Source of the DNA: Bolinopsis microptera
Taxonomy: Eukaryota; Ctenophora; Tentaculata; Lobata; Bolinopsidae
Assembly: GCF_026151205.1 (NCBI RefSeq)
Contig: NC_087079.1
Location: forward strand, 4,731,230-4,795,229
Length of the DNA stretch: 64,000 nucleotides
Direction of reading: 5' to 3'
The notes under the pieces were generated by a model, which saw nothing but the letters and a program-made list of their open reading frames with translations, was not told where the DNA came from and made no database searches. Position numbers and translations under genes: made by a program. Below, piece by piece: positions 25,301 to 37,994 of this stretch (positions within the stretch are counted from its first letter, which is position 1; every line of letters begins with the position of its first letter).

Positions 25301-25880
25301 TACACTTACCATGATCTATTATCATATCGTTACAATCGTATTATGAGATGGTACGTGCTTTTGCCGTTTACGTGTCCGTCATTATTGCTTATAGTTATAC
25401 GAGTCGTACTTGTATTAAAATAATAATTTAACTGTTATATTGTGATCATTTGTGCTCACGTCGTCTTTGTGATAATGAAATTGATTGAGAATCTTTGCGT
25501 TACACATGATCCTAAAGGCTATTTTAGGTTTAACAGTACTCAGCTCAGTTACGCTTGTGTATTATAAACGAAACTTAATTTTAATTTATTATCACAATAT
25601 GGTAAAAATATCGTACTCGTCTCAATATTCCCTTTCCTAGCTAAATAGCCACTTGATATTAAAATTTTCCTGGCTAAACTGATATTAAAATAGCCACTTC
25701 ATATTACAATTTTATTTGTATACTCCGCAGGCGTTTTCGCGAAGTTTTCTGCGCACATCGACGCGCAAAATTATTTAGTGTTCTCAATATGCGCCCACGC
25801 GCACAGCAAAAACTAGCTTTAAATAGCCATTACTTAACGTCTTAACGATTATAACGAGTTAGTCGAAGTACAATAAAATC
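22386..25880. other. Spacer, mostly nothing recognised
   Basis: Holds a fragment of the GTTCGACAC family at about 23625-23665 (CGTACCATAGTTCGACACAC). The plus frames at 23926-24150, 24479-24754 and 24916-25179 are AT-rich and without recognisable features. Confidence 0.35.
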
Positions 25881-26351
25881 ATGGCCTTATCCAAAAAGTC
25901 TGACACAGCTTCGTCGAATCCCACGTCGAATTCCATTGAAACATATCAAGGTGAAATAAGTATTACAGCTAGTTTAAGTTAATCAGTGTAATTAGGGTAT
26001 AACTATAACTTTATGAGTTATTTAGAATATATATTCGCATTTATCCACACTATATTTACATTACACGTACAACGTGATATCGTTATCAGTGCAGTGTGTA
26101 CAACACCAACTACAGAGTTTTTTTTTCAGAGTTAATCATCACATATAGACAGCATGAGAGTAGGCCTGGCCATCTCGAAGTGATATAACTTTATGATTCA
26201 GATTGGAGGTGAAAATGGAGGATTAGGGTTAGGATCATTACAGTATTTCGGCATAATTCCACAAAGCTATGTCAAGCTTCTTGGACAGTGCCAAATTCCG
26301 CGTGGATCAATTGTCGATACTTTTATAATATACCTGAGTTCTGGTTCATAA
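25881..26351 (+). CDS. Unrecognised candidate gene in three pieces, one junction unresolved
   Basis: Piece 1 (25881-25950): ATG then ALSKKSDTASSNPTSNSIET, ending at an AAG|GTGAAA donor. Piece 2 (26131-26180): after a strong acceptor (T9CAG) it joins in phase and reads LIITYRQHESRPGHLE. Piece 3 (26199-26351): opens after ATTCAG as IGGENGGLGLGSLQYFGIIP and runs about 51 codons to TAA. Pieces 2 and 3 are separated by only about 22 nt with stops in the needed frame; that is too short for a normal intron here (others are about 85-760 nt). So either the model is wrong, the locus is decayed, or piece 3 starts at its own ATG (26190). No family is recognised. It lies just upstream of the 21-bp minisatellite. 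Confidence 0.3.
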
Positions 26352-26559
26352 CAAATAACGATTAAGACAGTGGAAACTGGAAAATATTTGTATGAATTCT
26401 AGTTATTTTTCTACAAATAAACTAAGTGCTATTGCCAATATTTCAATATATTGTAATATCGGCAATTTGGTAGCTTGTAGACGAACAATTAACGGGCACT
26501 TAGTGCACGGTTGACGCACGGTAAGTAGTACAGTCTACATGCAGCATTCTGTTGACACA

Positions 26560-29340
26560 GACACACCCCTTACTGCAGCAGACACACCCCTTACTGCAGC
26601 AGACACACCCCTTACTACTGCAGACACACCCCTTACTGCAGCAGACACACCCCTTACTGCAGCAGACACACCCCTTACTGCAGCAGACACACCCCTTACT
26701 GCTGCAGACACACCCCTTACTGCTGCAGACACCCCTTACTGCAGCAGACACACCCCTAACTGCAGCAGACACACCCCTTACTGCAGCAGACACACCCCTT
26801 ACTGCAGCAGACACACCCCTTACTGCAGCAGACACACCACTCACTGCAGCAGACACACCCCTTACTGCAGCAGACACACCCCTTACTGCAGCAGACACAC
26901 CCCTTACTGCAGCAGACACATCCCTTACTCATGCAGCAGACACACCCCTTACTGCAGCAGACACACCCCTTACTACTGCAGACACACCCATTACTGCAGC
27001 AGACACACCCCTTACTGCAGCAGACACACCCCTTACTGCAGCAGACACACCCCTTACTGCAGCAGACACACCCCTTACTGCAGACACCCCCCTTACTGCA
27101 GCAGACACCCCCTTACTGCAGCAGACACCCCTTACTGCAGCAGACACACCCCTTACTGCTGCAGACACACCCCTTACTGCAGCAGACACACCCCTTACTG
27201 CAGCAGACACACCCCTTACTGCAGCAGACACACCCCTTACTGCAGCAGACACACCCCTTACTGCAGCAGACACACCCCTTACTGCAGCAAACACACCCCT
27301 TACTGCAGCAGACACACCCCTTACTACAGCAGACACACCCCTTACTGCTGCAGACACACCCCTTACTGCAGCAGACACACCCCTTACTGCAGCAGACACA
27401 CCCCTTACTGCAGCAGACACACCCCTTACTATTGCAGACACACCCCTTACTGCAGCAGACACACCCCTTACTGCAGCAGACACACCCCTTACTGCAGCAG
27501 ACACACCCCTTACTGCAGCAGACACACCCCTTACTGCAGCAGACACACCCCTTACTGCAGCAGACACACCCCTTACTGCAGCAGACACACCCCTTACTGC
27601 AGCAGACACACCCCTTACTACTGCAAACACACCCCTTACTGCAGCAGACACACCCATTACTGCAGCAGACACACCCCTTACTGCAGCAGACACACCCCTT
27701 ACTACTGCAGACACACCCCTTACTGAAGCAGACACACCCCTTACTGCAGCAGACACACCCCTTACTGCTGCAGACACACCCCTTACTGCAGCAGACACAC
27801 CCCTTACTGCAGCAGACACACCCCTTACTGCAGCAGACACACCCCTTACTGCAGCAGACACACCCTTTACTGCTGCAGACACACCCCTTACTGCTGCAGA
27901 CACCCCTTACTGCAGCAGACACACCCCTTACTGCAGCAGACACACCCCTTACTGCAGCAGACACACCCCTTACTGCAGCAGACACACCACTCACTGCAGC
28001 AGACACACCCCTTACTGCAGCAGACACACCCCTTACTGCAGCAGACACACCCCTTACTGCAGCAGACACATCCCTTACTCATGCAGCAGACACACCCCTT
28101 ACTGCAGCAGACACACCCCTTACTGCAGCAGACACACCCCTTACTGCAGCAGACACACCCCTTACTACTGCAGACACACCCATTACTGCAGCAGACACAC
28201 CCCTTACTGCAGCAGACACACCCCTTACTGCAGCAGACACACCCCTTACTGCAGCAGACACACCCCTTACTGCAGACAACCCCCTTACTGCAGCAGACAC
28301 CCCCTTACTGCAGCAGACACCCCTTACTGCAGCAGACACACCCCTTACTGAAGCAGACACACCCCTTACTGCAGCAGACACACCCCTTACTGCTGCAGAC
28401 ACACCCCTTACTGCAGCAGACACACCCTTTACTGCAGCAGACACACCCCTTACTGCAGCAGACACACCCCTTACTGCAGCAGACACACCCCTTACTGCAG
28501 CAGACACACCCCTTACTGCAGCAGACACACCCCTTACTGCAGCACACACACCCCTTACTGCAGCAGACACACCCCTTACTGCAGCAGACACACCCCTTAC
28601 TGCAGCAGACACACCCCTTACTGATGCAGACACACCCCTTACTGCAGCAGACACACCCCTTACTGCAGCAGACACACCCCTTACTGCAGCAGACACACCC
28701 CTTACTGCAGCAGACACACCCCTTACTGCAGCAGACACACCCCTTACTGCAGCAGACACACCCCTTACTGCAGCAGACACACCCCTTACTGCAGCAGACA
28801 CACCCCTTACTGCAGCAGACACACCCCTTACTGCAGCAGACACACCCCTTACTGCAGCAGACACACCGCTTACTGCAGCAAACACACCCCTTACTGCAGC
28901 AGACACACCCCTTACTGCAGCAGACACACCCCTTACTACAGCAGACACACCCCTTACTGCTGCAGACACACCCCTTACTGCAGCAGACACACCCCTTACT
29001 GCAGCAGACACACCCCTTACTGCAGCAAACACACCCCTTACTGCAGCAAACACACCCCTTACTGCAGCAGACACACCCCTTACTACAGCAGACACACCCC
29101 TTACTACTGCAGACACACCCCTTACTGCAGCACACACACCCCTTACTGCAGCAGACACACCCCTTACTGCAGCAGACACACCCCTTACTGCAGCAGACAC
29201 ACCCCTTACTGCAGCAGACACACCCTTTACTGCAGCAGACACACCCCTTACTGCAGCAGACACACCCCTTACTGCAGCAGACACACCCCTTACTGCAGCA
29301 GACACACCCCTTACTGCAGCAAACACACCCCTTACTACTA
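26560..29340. repeat. Large 21-bp minisatellite, about 130 copies
   Basis: The core word is CCCCTTACTGCAGCAG with ACACA joining units. Because 21 is a multiple of 3 and the unit lacks stops, several frames on both strands stay open for hundreds of codons (TPLTAAD, HPLLQQT and TPYCSRH on plus; SAAVRGV and CCSKGCV on minus). Units of 18-20 bp (for example near 26728, 27075, 27110 and 27899) shift the frame repeatedly, so no single frame is kept. A block of distinctive variants (CACCACTCACTG, CATCCCTTACTCATG, CATTACTGCAG) occurs twice, 1150-1171 bp apart. I treat this as non-coding. Confidence 0.95.
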
Positions 29341-31768
29341 CAGACAGTGACTTGCCTCCTCTCTCATTTCCTCTTTAAAAACAATATTACAAATCAGACT
29401 GAAGCCTGCTAAACGGTTTTAATTAATATTTAAATTGCCATTATATTAGAGACCGGGTTCAACCGTTTTTAACATTTAAGTAATGTTACAGTTTTCCAAA
29501 TTTCAGTCATGCAAGTTTATATTTCATTCAAATTAAAGATTTATATGAATTCATTATTACAACTTTTAAAGGAAAATGCCCAATTTTTTAATTTGGATTT
29601 TTTGGGGACAGGCCGCAAAGTTCCGAGCAATGTAAAGGAAATTGAATGTACAGTAATTATATAAATTGTTAGATATTTGGAATCCTAGTTCCTACGCACC
29701 TAATAAAAATAAAAAGGTAGTACCCTGATAATAACGAAGTGCACACTGTCATGTCGACTATTCGAAATATGCGGAGGTATCTTAAAAATCCGCTAAAGCT
29801 TAGTAATTATGCAGGCGAAGACAAATCACATCGCTGTCTACGCATTATGACTTAGAACATAAGTTAACTCATATAGCAGCCTAAGTAATTCTATAGATTG
29901 CACCATTTTTAATACAATGTCTTTTTCCGGTTCCTTGGTTGACATTATTTTTAAATCCTTGATCGCATCTAGCTGCCTGTCTCTTTGTATGGGAAACGGT
30001 TGGGGATCACGTAAACATTTTGGTCGTTCTTCACTAGTTTTAGCCCCCTCGTTTTTGACAAGATCTGGTTTACCACTGTAGAACGAAAAGTTATTACTTC
30101 GCTGATCTTACGGATTGTCCAGATTGCGTTCTGCAGCTATAATTCTGGGGACATCTACTGTAGGTTTCTAAGTCTAACGAATCGCACGAAACATGTCGCT
30201 GACTTTAATAATGATCGTATTTTTGCTGCGATCTTCCTCCTGGACCTGAGTCTTGAACAACAGTTTTTTTAAATCTTGCCAATGGATATATTTGACTGCG
30301 AAACTGAAACATTATTCATTAATTGATATGTACTGTATGAGTAATTGAATGCAGACTCTATAAGTATAATTGAGTCCTAAACTGATGTTTTAGTGAAATG
30401 TCTAATGTATCATTCTTTTCTTTCCTGCAGCCTAGGGCCTCTGACTTCAAGTCAGGTCAGCAGTGATTATATTTGTGATATGGATAAAAAAATCCAACAT
30501 GTAGCTCGATACATTTTATCTTTCTTAAGCTTCTTCATCAGGTTCGTGGCATTATAAACTTACCCAAGTCCCAACCCCACCTCCCTGCAGTTTTCATTAA
30601 GAAGTAACACTCAACACTGCAAAAAGTCTCACTTCTTTTATATCTTGTGCATTTTTTATATCCCGGTAATGGTCGTGCGATATGCAAACAAAATTATCGT
30701 TAAACACATCAACTACAAGATAACGTAATGATAAGAGAGCAGAAAATAAGCAACGCATGCAATTTTATTTTATTTATGGTGCTGTACTATTCGCCATTCG
30801 TTGTGAGCACCGCACTTTCTCGATACGGAACTTTTCTGAGGAGCAATGATACGAGTCCTTTTAGCTTTTAAAAAGACGATTTCTCGTACGAGTTTCAAAG
30901 TCATGTCTATAGCCCTGTTATAAGCAGGTAGTGGTACTGTTTGAGTGAAATAATCTGGTTAATATTTTATCATTTACACTGCTATACAGTTTTATCACAA
31001 ATTTATAATCTTTATATTAACTTATTCTTTATCCAACACTTGATCGTGCAGTAAGAAGTAAGAATAAGACAAGCTCAATATATCATAAGCTTGATCAGGA
31101 GGATTTTATCAATCATATTAATATATTCGAATTTCATTAGTTTGAGAGAGAATAGCTTTGTTGCACGATTATTGCACATAATTTAATTAAAAGTACGGTC
31201 AAAGATAAAGGTACGTACGCGTTGTTCGTGTTACTTCGCATCTTATCAGATTAATTTTCCATTTTGTCGAGAATGATACCAGTTGCTGCAACTTTTAATA
31301 GCTATAAAAGGATAATTTAAAAAATTGACGAACAGGCCCGGCAAATTGTTTAAAGAATAATTGCAATTCGTGCATTTTTTGAGTAATTTAGGCGAATTCG
31401 AACTCATCAGGCTGTATATAAGATATTCCGTATATTTATTGAACATAAGAAAATTAGATATCTTATTTAATTTTACTTTCAGCCATGCTGTTAAAGATAG
31501 CACAAATAAGTAATATATTTGTGTGTATTGTAAATTGTACAATGTACAATGTACAATGTATTGTAAATTGACACTTAATTGGATGGTTAGAAATAGCTCA
31601 TATATTGTTACTGCAAAATCTATTTGAAAATCTATTTTGACTTTTGTCTTTTTTCAAACAAACATGAATATTGTAGTTTTGTGGAATTTATTAAATTTAT
31701 CTAAAAATATATTGCTACTACTACTTGAAAAGGTCTTACTTACTACTTACTAGGGAAAACAGTATAGC
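29341..31768. other. Spacer, nothing recognised
   Basis: AT-rich sequence. A short ACAATGT run lies near 31535-31560. No coherent coding frame, mobile element or RNA gene was identified. Confidence 0.35.
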
Positions 31769-31907
31769 ACGGTAAACCGTTATTTTACTGCATTAAATTG
31801 GTGTCTACGGTAAACCGTTATTTTACTGCACTAAATTGGTGTGTACGGTAAACCCTTATTTTACTGCACTAAATTGGTGTGTACGGTAAACCGTTATTTT
31901 ACTGCAC
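31769..31907. repeat. 38-bp tandem repeat, nearly four copies
   Basis: Unit ACGGTAAACCGTTATTTTAC plus TGCACTAAATTGGTGTGT. Each copy contains the palindrome GGTAAACC or ACGGTTTACCGT-like word. Copies differ by single bases. Confidence 0.9.
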
Positions 31908-32249
31908 AGTGCACGTGTCCCTTAAGTTTTTGTGTACTTACCTGCAGTTGCTGACGCTATTCAGCATTTGTATGAATTGTATAATAAGACCTGCTCATGA
32001 AACACTCCGGACTAGCATCAGGATGGTCCTTTATCAGACATAATCGATATTACGAGATATAACGAGATGTTTCGTGACTTCTCTCTTCAAGTCGTATTCC
32101 TGCCTACATAAACTTACCACAAATGAACTCCATGGAGTTCATTTGATCCACCGCTCATCATGAACATTGCTCATGGTCATTTGCCACTTAACGTTATAAT
32201 TTATATAGTTAATTGGTTTTGTGATATTGTGGGCATAATATCGGTCATT

Positions 32250-32501
32250 TTAGTGGTTTGGCATAAATTGATTATCTTGCATTGTTCTTTTAGGTGTCTC
32301 ATTTGTCAAGTTGTTAAGCATGACTCGTGCCAGAATATTTTGATAATTAGAGTTGCTAATTGGAAAAATAGGTGAGTTTTCGAATATCTTCTGTAACTCT
32401 TTAAATCGCTTTCGGTATTTAACCAAGCCTATTATAATGAAATGAGACAACCACTCAGCTATTTCAGGCCAACTACCAATGTCGATGTAGTACTTAGTTA
32501 T
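32250..32501 (-). CDS. Unrecognised candidate terminal exon
   Basis: After an acceptor (CAATATTTTCAG) the minus strand is open for 83 codons to a stop at 32250. It begins ITKYYIDIGSWPEIAEWLSH and continues VKYRKRFKELQKIFENS, composition like a folded helical protein. An ATG with GAG|GTCAGC lies only 29 nt upstream, which would imply an unusually short intron. The plus strand is open too but reads as hydrophobic low-complexity. No family is recognised. Confidence 0.3.
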   Translation of the reverse strand: MTKYYIDIGSWPEIAEWLSHFIIIGLVKYRKRFKELQKIFENSPIFPISNSNYQNILARVMLNNLTNETPKRTMQDNQFMPNH

Positions 32502-32519
32502 CTGAAAATATTGCGGCAA

Positions 32520-35401
32520 TGGTAGCTGACCTCCGTCATGTTATAAATGAAACATTGTTGTCTATTAAACTATTGCAGTTTCATAGATAGCGATTACGTT
32601 TGATTTTATATGGCAATTATTTCCCAAACACTTATCAATTCAAAATTATCCAGAAATTTTAATTTTGGTAGATTTGAATCCACCAATAGATACGTGATTA
32701 CAATGCTATAGATTTAAATTTGGCGACATCAATACAAAATATTAATTAATCTTACCTCATTATTTAACGTAATCAGATAACATTACTGGGGAAAATGACG
32801 TACACTACTATTTCAATTATAAAATTAGCATGAAATGAGAGGGCATATTATAATGAGCCAAATCTTGATTTCTTCATGTATGATTTCACCATTGTGTTTG
32901 ATATTTTTATGTAACGAGCAAATCATTGTGATTTAAATGCACTCAACTATTCTACCTCTCAATATTTGACGTCATTATTCATGTAGTTTCAAAGATAGGT
33001 CCACGTGATTCTATTACCACGTGTTCTGTTACCAACACCAGATCAGGTTTGCTACACGTTATAATTAAATTATCATGTCACATCATCTTCCTTACAGCTG
33101 CTTCACTGGTCCTGTCACTTACAGTTTCCTTACGACTTCCTACAAGCTTTTAATATGCTAATTATGCTATTAATTGGCTAATAGTATTAATTATAATTTG
33201 ATACGTCGCGTGTCAAACAGTTAATTGGATTGGCCCCAGAAGCTAGAAAGTCATTAAGCCGCCATTCTGCCTATCAATGATACACGATCCTTTATATTAA
33301 TCTATTAATTTCTTTTATCTACGATGCTCTATCAGTTGTAACACAATTCTTCCGAATGCATTCTTGTGTTCCATTTAAACGTTTACCCTTGCCTATCAAG
33401 TAAATCGAGATTTTTTGACTCGTTGGTCATTCGATATGATTGTAAATCTATTCCAGGTTGTTCACGTTTGGAAGAATTTCACTTGGTCATTTATGTTTAT
33501 TTTGATTCGTTTGTTTTGACTAGTTTATTTTCATTTGCCGGCGTTTGTTCCCCGATCAGCTTGCGAAATATGTCCAAGTTATAATGCAGCATAACCTGGT
33601 ATCATATATTCAAATATTGTTGTTAACCAACATGATATTATGCACTGAACAACCATAACAATTTAACCCCTAGCACCACAGAACAGAGAGGCAGGTGCTT
33701 ACTGTATTTTTGATTCATAAGCTAATTTTGTTCAGCTTCCAGATCTGAGGTCGGTGAACTACTTTGATATTGTTAGCATCACTAACCTAATGTCAGGTTT
33801 ATGGTTTAACTTCACTTAGCTGGGACTGGGATTGTTCCTTATCGGTAACCTAAGCATTTAAAAAGTAAAAGTATTTTTGCAGTCCTTACCGTCCTTACCG
33901 TTGTCCAATGTCCAGGTACAAAATAAATAACAAAGCTGAACGTTTTATAGATAGAGATATTGCCCTACCCTATTACGGTACAATGGCCAGGCAATCAATC
34001 AGGCCAGCTCCAGCGAATCTGTGACGATTCTAGGAAAAAAAACCTAATTAATAAACATTGTTATCAAATCTTTGTTATTAAATCTGTTGTTCAGCTCGGA
34101 ATCATGAAGTCACATGTAAGGCGAGACTTCACGTGACTAGCGAGAACAGTGTATCCTGCATCCTGGTATCAACCATTTTGGTCTACATTATATATAAAAG
34201 GACCTTATTGAACAATAGATTTGGTCCATTATATTCTGATATCAATTTTATGTCAGAATATAATGGACCAAATCTATTGTACTCTTTCAATGGTATTGAG
34301 CATTCAATAAAAATACGGATAATCACAATTTATTTCCACAGAAACGTCATATGCTCCAGTCGGGTGCAACATATAAGTGCAACAAGGGGTGCGGAAATCA
34401 CACTGTTTACTTGGCACCGCGGTTGCACTGTCACCTTTTATAGTTTTATAGCACTATTCTCCGTTTTCCACGCCACACTTGCTTACTAAGCTACTAAGCT
34501 ACTAAGTGAACTGTTGTATTTTCCACTTTTTCGCCCAGTTGATCAGAACTTTCCACACAATTGTGGGGTTTTAAGTCTAAATTTGATCAGAAAGTGTTGG
34601 TACTCAATCATGGGATTGAATACTTTAACTTTTATTTGGTATTTTAACTGATCGGGAAGTTTAGATGCTGGTACGCGCAACAAGCGTAGTAGTAATATAG
34701 TGTTAATTGCGAATTCTTGTCAACTTGCATGTTTGTAATCGGAGCTGCCTGATAATCAACCGACTGTTTTCGGGTTAATGATAGTTAATGATTAACACGA
34801 TAATCACGTATTAGTAGAACATTAAATTAACCTCATGTGGAAAATAATTAATATTCTGATTGAAGAAAACTCGCCGCAATTAACTTGCAAATTCCTCAGA
34901 AACGCGGCATTCAAGCCGCACAATTCGTCAAATTTGCCGCACGTCTACTAATTTGTATATCTTAGGAAAGTTTGGGATCGAACCGTATATGTTGATTCAG
35001 TCACGACTTCATTCATTATGTTTTTCAAACATTGCTCTTTATAATAGTTCCCAAACGATTAGTCAATACCTCCAGAAGCGAAAAATTAATTTGTTTGATA
35101 CAAGGCACAAAATTTGTACGCGATTCCTAGGAAAATACTAACTTTAGGAGATCCCCATCTTTGACCTTTTTTGATCTATTTAAGCGCTATCTATTTATAC
35201 ATTGTACGACACTTAGTCTTCATTAATACTCAATAGTGTAAATTTACATGGAAATCTGTAGGCTGGATGGTTCTTGCGTGCTAATGCCAATCTAGCTTAA
35301 ATCTCATGCGTACTTATACTGTCTTACGTACTATTCTTTAAATATTGATTTGTGGTTTAGTGCGATTTTATTCATCGACGTGTGACCACTGATGTCCACA
35401 G
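32520..35401. other. Spacer with a perfect 28-bp-arm hairpin at 34212-34280
   Basis: Arms 34212-34239 and 34253-34280 are exact reverse complements (ACAATAGATTTGGTCCATTA ...) around a 13-nt loop. Plus frames at 33366-33584, 34133-34489 and 34953-35141 are weak; the last follows a TTAG acceptor-like site but has no recognisable features. Confidence 0.4.
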
Positions 35402-35631
35402 GTTTTTAATAACGCCCGGTTTTGTCCGTCAACGACGTCGCCGCGTGTTATGAGCTTGGCGTAAACTTGGATCTACTCGGAGTCGTACTAATTTAGTATA
35501 ATCTCAAGTAACACGAATACTGCGAATACACGTACTGCTTTTCTAGCTCAAGCTGGCGAAAGGTCGATGGACTGAAACTGGGCCACGAGATATTGGCCTT
35601 AGGGACATCAAGTTATCAGCCGTCCCTTTAG
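35402..35631 (+). CDS. Unrecognised two-exon candidate tail of a gene
   Basis: Exon 35402-35460 (acceptor GTCCACAG, donor GTAAAC) reads VFNNARFCPSTTSPRVMSL. It joins in phase across an 86-bp intron to exon 35547-35631 (acceptor ACTGCTTTTCTAG), which reads SSWRKVDGLKLGHEILALGT and stops at TAG. A second frame of the last exon (LKLAKGRWTETGPRDIG ...) is also open to 35678, so the frame choice rests only on phase agreement. No family is recognised. The 11-bp satellite starts about 75 bp downstream. Confidence 0.3.
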
Positions 35632-35704
35632 TTTTCGTCCCTTCTAAATACTATAAAGAGAGACGGCCCAGGGACTGACTCCAACTTACCAGGTACGGTC
35701 AGAC

Positions 35705-36571
35705 TGCGACAGAACTATGACAGAACTGTGACAGAACTATGACAGAACTATGACAGAACTGTGACAGAACTATGACAGAACTATGACAGAACTGCGACAG
35801 AACTATGATAGAACTATGACAGAACTATGACAGAACTATGACAGAACTATGACAGAACTATGACAGAACTATGACAGAACTATGACAGAACTATGACAGA
35901 ACTATGACAGAACTATGACAGAACTGTGACAGAACTGCGACAGAACTATGATAGAACTATGACAGAACTATGACAGAACTATGACAGAACTATGACAGAA
36001 CTGTGACAGAACTATGACAGAACTATGATAGAACTATGACAGAACTATGACAGAACTATGATAGAACTATGACAGAACTATGACAGAACTATAACAGAAC
36101 TATGACAGAACTGTGACAGAACTATGACAGAACTATGATAGAACTATGACAGAACTATGACAGAACTATGACAGAACTATGACAGAACTATGACAGAACT
36201 GCGACAGAACTGATAACTATGACAGAACTATGACAGAACTATGACAGAACTATGATAGAACTATGACAGAACTATGACAGAACTATGACAGAACTATGAC
36301 AGAACTGCGACAGAACTGATAACTATGACAGAACTATGACAGAACTATGACAGAACTATGATAGAACTATGACAGAACTATGACAGAACTATGACAGAAC
36401 TATGACAGAACTATGACAGAACTATGACAGAACTATGACAAAACTGTGACAGAACTATGACAAAACTGTGACATAACTATGACAGAACTATGACAGAACT
36501 ATGACAGAACTATGACAGAACTATGACAGAACTGTGACAGAACTATGACAGAACTATGACAGAACTGTGAC
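35705..36571. repeat. 11-bp satellite, about 78 copies
   Basis: Unit ACAGAACTATG with variants ACAGAACTGTG, ATAGAACTATG and ACAGAACTGCG. A composite variant with GATAACTATG occurs twice about 107 bp apart (near 36204 and 36311), showing block duplication. An 11-bp period breaks all reading frames. Confidence 0.95.
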
Positions 36572-36683
36572 ATGGAACGGCCGTGAACTTGTTTATGTTG
36601 TATATTTACGAACCATTGTTTAGTATTTATTTTTTCATCGGAGCACTATGGTTGACGAACTATTGTACGGTTGATAATATGCA

Positions 36684-36857
36684 GGTTAACATAATTAACA
36701 TAATTAACATAATTAACATAATTAACATAATTAACATAATTAACATAATTAACATAATTAACATAATTAACATAATTAACATAATTAACATAATTAACAT
36801 AATTAACATAATTAACATAATTAACATAATTAACATAATTAACATAATTAACATAAT
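36684..36857. repeat. 9-bp microsatellite (AACATAATT), about 19 perfect copies
   Basis: Uninterrupted array starting about 110 bp after the 11-bp satellite. The period of 9 leaves frames open on both strands (NII on plus, IML on minus), which explains the apparent ORFs. Near-perfect copies suggest recent expansion or active homogenisation. Confidence 0.95.
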
Positions 36858-37595
36858 TTGGTATTCTTTAACTCCTCCTCTTGTTTTGACTCCTTCAATC
36901 TCTCATAATCACATCGTAATTGCAGCACTGACAAAACATTTCGGCTGAATGATATTTCTATCTTTGAAGTCTCATCTCGTGCATAAGTTTACAAAATGCA
37001 CATGTAGTCGAGACTAAAACTGTACTTATAAATTAATATTGTATTTTAATTATACCATAATTTTATCATTATATGTTAATTATATACATACGAGTTCATT
37101 ACTAACGCCAGTCTGACTCACTACAAGTTGTAATTCATGTTTAGATAATTTACAAAGAACGGTAATCACACGGTAATCAGTAGTTATCAATTACATTTCA
37201 TATAAATAATTCAACGTGGCTCCATGATAATGGCAGCACTAAGAAGTCTCGTTATTAATTATTTATACAAATACTAAAACAAGTTTTACGGTAGTTCTGA
37301 AACAATTTTACGGATTGTTGGCCACATTATGGTCGGAACTGAGTAGGTAATGGAAGTAGAAATAGAAATTAATTATACACAAACGAGAATTCATTACCAA
37401 CGCATACCTGGCTCACGCGTACCTGGCTCACTTCATTCTTTAATTCATATTTCGATAAGTTTCACTGTAGGGGAGGCGCCGTTTGGTGCAGGCTTTTGAT
37501 AACAATGTTTATTAATTAATTTGCTTTTGATAACAATGTTTATTAATTAATTTGTGGCCACGATGGTGAAAATATTTAAACTTGGTTTATTATAG

Positions 37596-37715
37596 CAGAG
37601 CTGCAGAGGCGCGCCAGTTTATTTTGAAACGACACGGTTATTTAAAATGCTTGAAGCTAATTATCAGTGTGAAAATGAGGTGCACGACCCTGCTATGCGG
37701 AGGCTACACTTATAG
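37596..37715 (+). CDS. Unrecognised candidate terminal exon
   Basis: After a TTTATTATAG acceptor the frame QSCRGAPVYFETTRLFKML runs 39 codons to a TAG through ANYQCENEVHDPAMRRLHL. A different frame of the same stretch is open longer (37582-37776) but is less natural in composition. Short and without family match. Confidence 0.22.
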   Translation, partial: QSCRGAPVYFETTRLFKMLEANYQCENEVHDPAMRRLHL

Positions 37716-37793
37716 CTATAAGTATAATTGGATATTCAATATTCATAGTTTTTCCCAACATTTGTTACCAGTCTGAATCTATGATCGATTTTC

Positions 37794-37994
37794 TTATTCC
37801 ACATCGGGCACATCCATTTTGAAATTTGTTTGCCCTCTCTTGAACTTTTTTTCAGTCGTGCATTGTTCTTGAGCGATATTGCATATCTTTTGATAACATT
37901 CTTCAGTTACACATCTGCCCATTAACTCATTGTCAACTGCTCTGACATGATGAAGCGCATTCTGATCTGTTTTAACTAGTTGTAAGTACCTCAT
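37794..37994 (-). CDS. Unrecognised 66-codon cysteine-containing ORF
   Basis: ATG 37994 opens MRYLQLVKTDQNALHHVRAV and continues with four cysteines in a CVTEECYQKICNIAQEQC cluster, then KKFKRGQTNFKMDVPDVE and a TAA. There is no signal peptide. The CTTACAACTAG inside the first codons could be an acceptor, making this a last exon. No family is recognised. Confidence 0.28.
   Translation of the reverse strand: MRYLQLVKTDQNALHHVRAVDNELMGRCVTEECYQKICNIAQEQCTTEKKFKRGQTNFKMDVPDVE

Noticed and set aside
26560-29340. CRISPR-like array
   Set aside because: There are no unique spacers between repeats, the units are contiguous, and the surrounding genes are eukaryotic.
26539-29412. Very long ORFs (up to 815 codons) on both strands over the 21-bp array
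   Set aside because: They arise because the repeat period is divisible by 3 and lacks stops. Frame changes at units of 18-20 bp and openness in several frames at once argue against coding.
34960-34995. tRNA-like B box (GGTTCGATCCC on the minus strand)
   Set aside because: No matching A box or cloverleaf could be found around it.
36583-36948. 121-codon ORF rich in NII and its minus-strand IML counterpart
   Set aside because: Entirely explained by the perfect 9-bp microsatellite.
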